From Acidovorax_G sp046289925 (lineage in GTDB: Bacteria > Pseudomonadota > Gammaproteobacteria > Burkholderiales > Burkholderiaceae_C): a stretch of DNA of 16,724 nt. The notes under the pieces are model-generated. The model did not search any database, had not been told where the DNA came from, and saw only the letters and a program-made list of their open reading frames with translations. Location of the stretch: the NCBI GenBank assembly GCA_046289925.1, contig JBKBUN010000064.1, positions 1-16,724 on the forward strand, read 5' to 3'. A program made the position numbers and the translations under genes. Shown here one piece after another: positions 16,413 through 16,724 of the stretch. Numbering within the stretch: the stretch's first letter is position 1; each line of letters begins with the position of its first letter.

Positions 16413-16577
16413 GGCAACGCTGAGCAAGTCCCTCGCGCACCGCGCATCCCTGCTTTGGTCGGTCTGCGGCGTTGCAAATCCTCGCTATGGATTGGGCTAT
16501 GGTTGCGGTTTGCGCCTTACATCCCATCCCCAGGCCGGGCGCGCGCCATCATGGAAACTGATTGATACAGCGTTGCC
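16413..16577. mobile_element. Possible 165-bp element bounded by 10-bp inverted repeats
   Basis: GGCAACGCTG (16413-16422) is repeated exactly in inverted form as CAGCGTTGCC (16568-16577). The interior has no credible gene: open frames here are short and unlike any family I recognise. Only one copy is in the window, no target duplication is evident at the ends, and a 10-bp match over this distance could arise by chance or as a large RNA stem. Mobile status is therefore tentative. Confidence 0.4.
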
Positions 16578-16724
16578 TTGGACGTGTTGGCACACGCCTG
16601 ACCCTCACTCCAAGGGCCCACGTGGGATAATTGAGGGCTTTCCTGCGGACACGCTTTTGTCGCCCGCCCTCCCCCTCCAGCCCGCCGTGTCGCCCCCCAT
16701 GCCGTCCCCCCCCCCCGTAAGCCC
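16578..16724 (+). other. Right-edge region with possible promoter, C-tract and gene start
   Basis: GATAAT at 16626-16631 is a fair -10 box on the plus strand, without a clear -35. At the edge, a GTG (16687) and an ATG (16699) are in the same frame and would begin a proline-rich N-terminus (V-S-P-P-M-P-S-P-P-P-V-S). The reading frame passes through a run of 11 C at 16706-16716. There is no clear ribosome site. Too little is visible to name a product, and the frame could be chance. Confidence 0.3.

Overview
The window looks like chromosomal DNA from a high-GC betaproteobacterium of the Comamonadaceae type (Acidovorax or a close relative). The basis is GC-rich codon use, gene content typical of that family, and three kinds of small structured intergenic repeat. 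No CRISPR array, phage genes, transposase, tRNA or rRNA was found.

Layout. Positions 38-10544 are all on the minus strand. In transcription order they are: methylmalonyl-CoA mutase (scpA/mcm); its GTPase chaperone meaB, overlapping by 4 nt; propionyl-CoA carboxylase beta (pccB) and alpha (pccA); a VOC-fold protein that looks like methylmalonyl-CoA epimerase; an HD-domain phosphohydrolase; a small membrane protein; and biotin synthase (bioB). A divergent GntR/FCD regulator (10698-11333, +) faces the mutase. Next come a CheX-like protein of the family I recall as DUF3334 (11431-12135, -), a FadD-type acyl-CoA ligase (12411-14267, +), a lysine-6-dehydrogenase-like saccharopine-fold enzyme (14518-15693, -) and its divergent Lrp/AsnC regulator (15876-16331, +). 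The right edge is non-coding until a possible gene start at about 16687.

How the genes work together. The central cluster encodes a complete propionyl-CoA to succinyl-CoA route: PccAB carboxylates propionyl-CoA, the VOC protein would epimerise methylmalonyl-CoA, and the B12-dependent mutase, maintained by MeaB, makes succinyl-CoA. PccA carries a biotinyl-lysine, so biotin synthase at the far end of the same strand makes metabolic sense. The GntR/FCD protein is the obvious candidate regulator. The lysine-dehydrogenase/Lrp pair looks like a separate amino-acid catabolic unit.

Most unusual points. (1) The DUF3334-like protein combines a CheX-type ExxNxxxG phosphatase motif with a C-terminal tail very like the CheY-binding tail of CheZ. 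(2) A roughly 175-bp MITE-like element with 19-bp terminal inverted repeats lies at 14295-14469, and the end of a second copy at the left edge supplies the bioB stop codon. (3) A hairpin repeat occurs three times, once inside the meaB reading frame, and two copies differ by a compensatory base pair. (4) A 102-nt nested structure separates pccB from pccA. (5) The epimerase-like protein has Gln where the family has its first metal-binding His.
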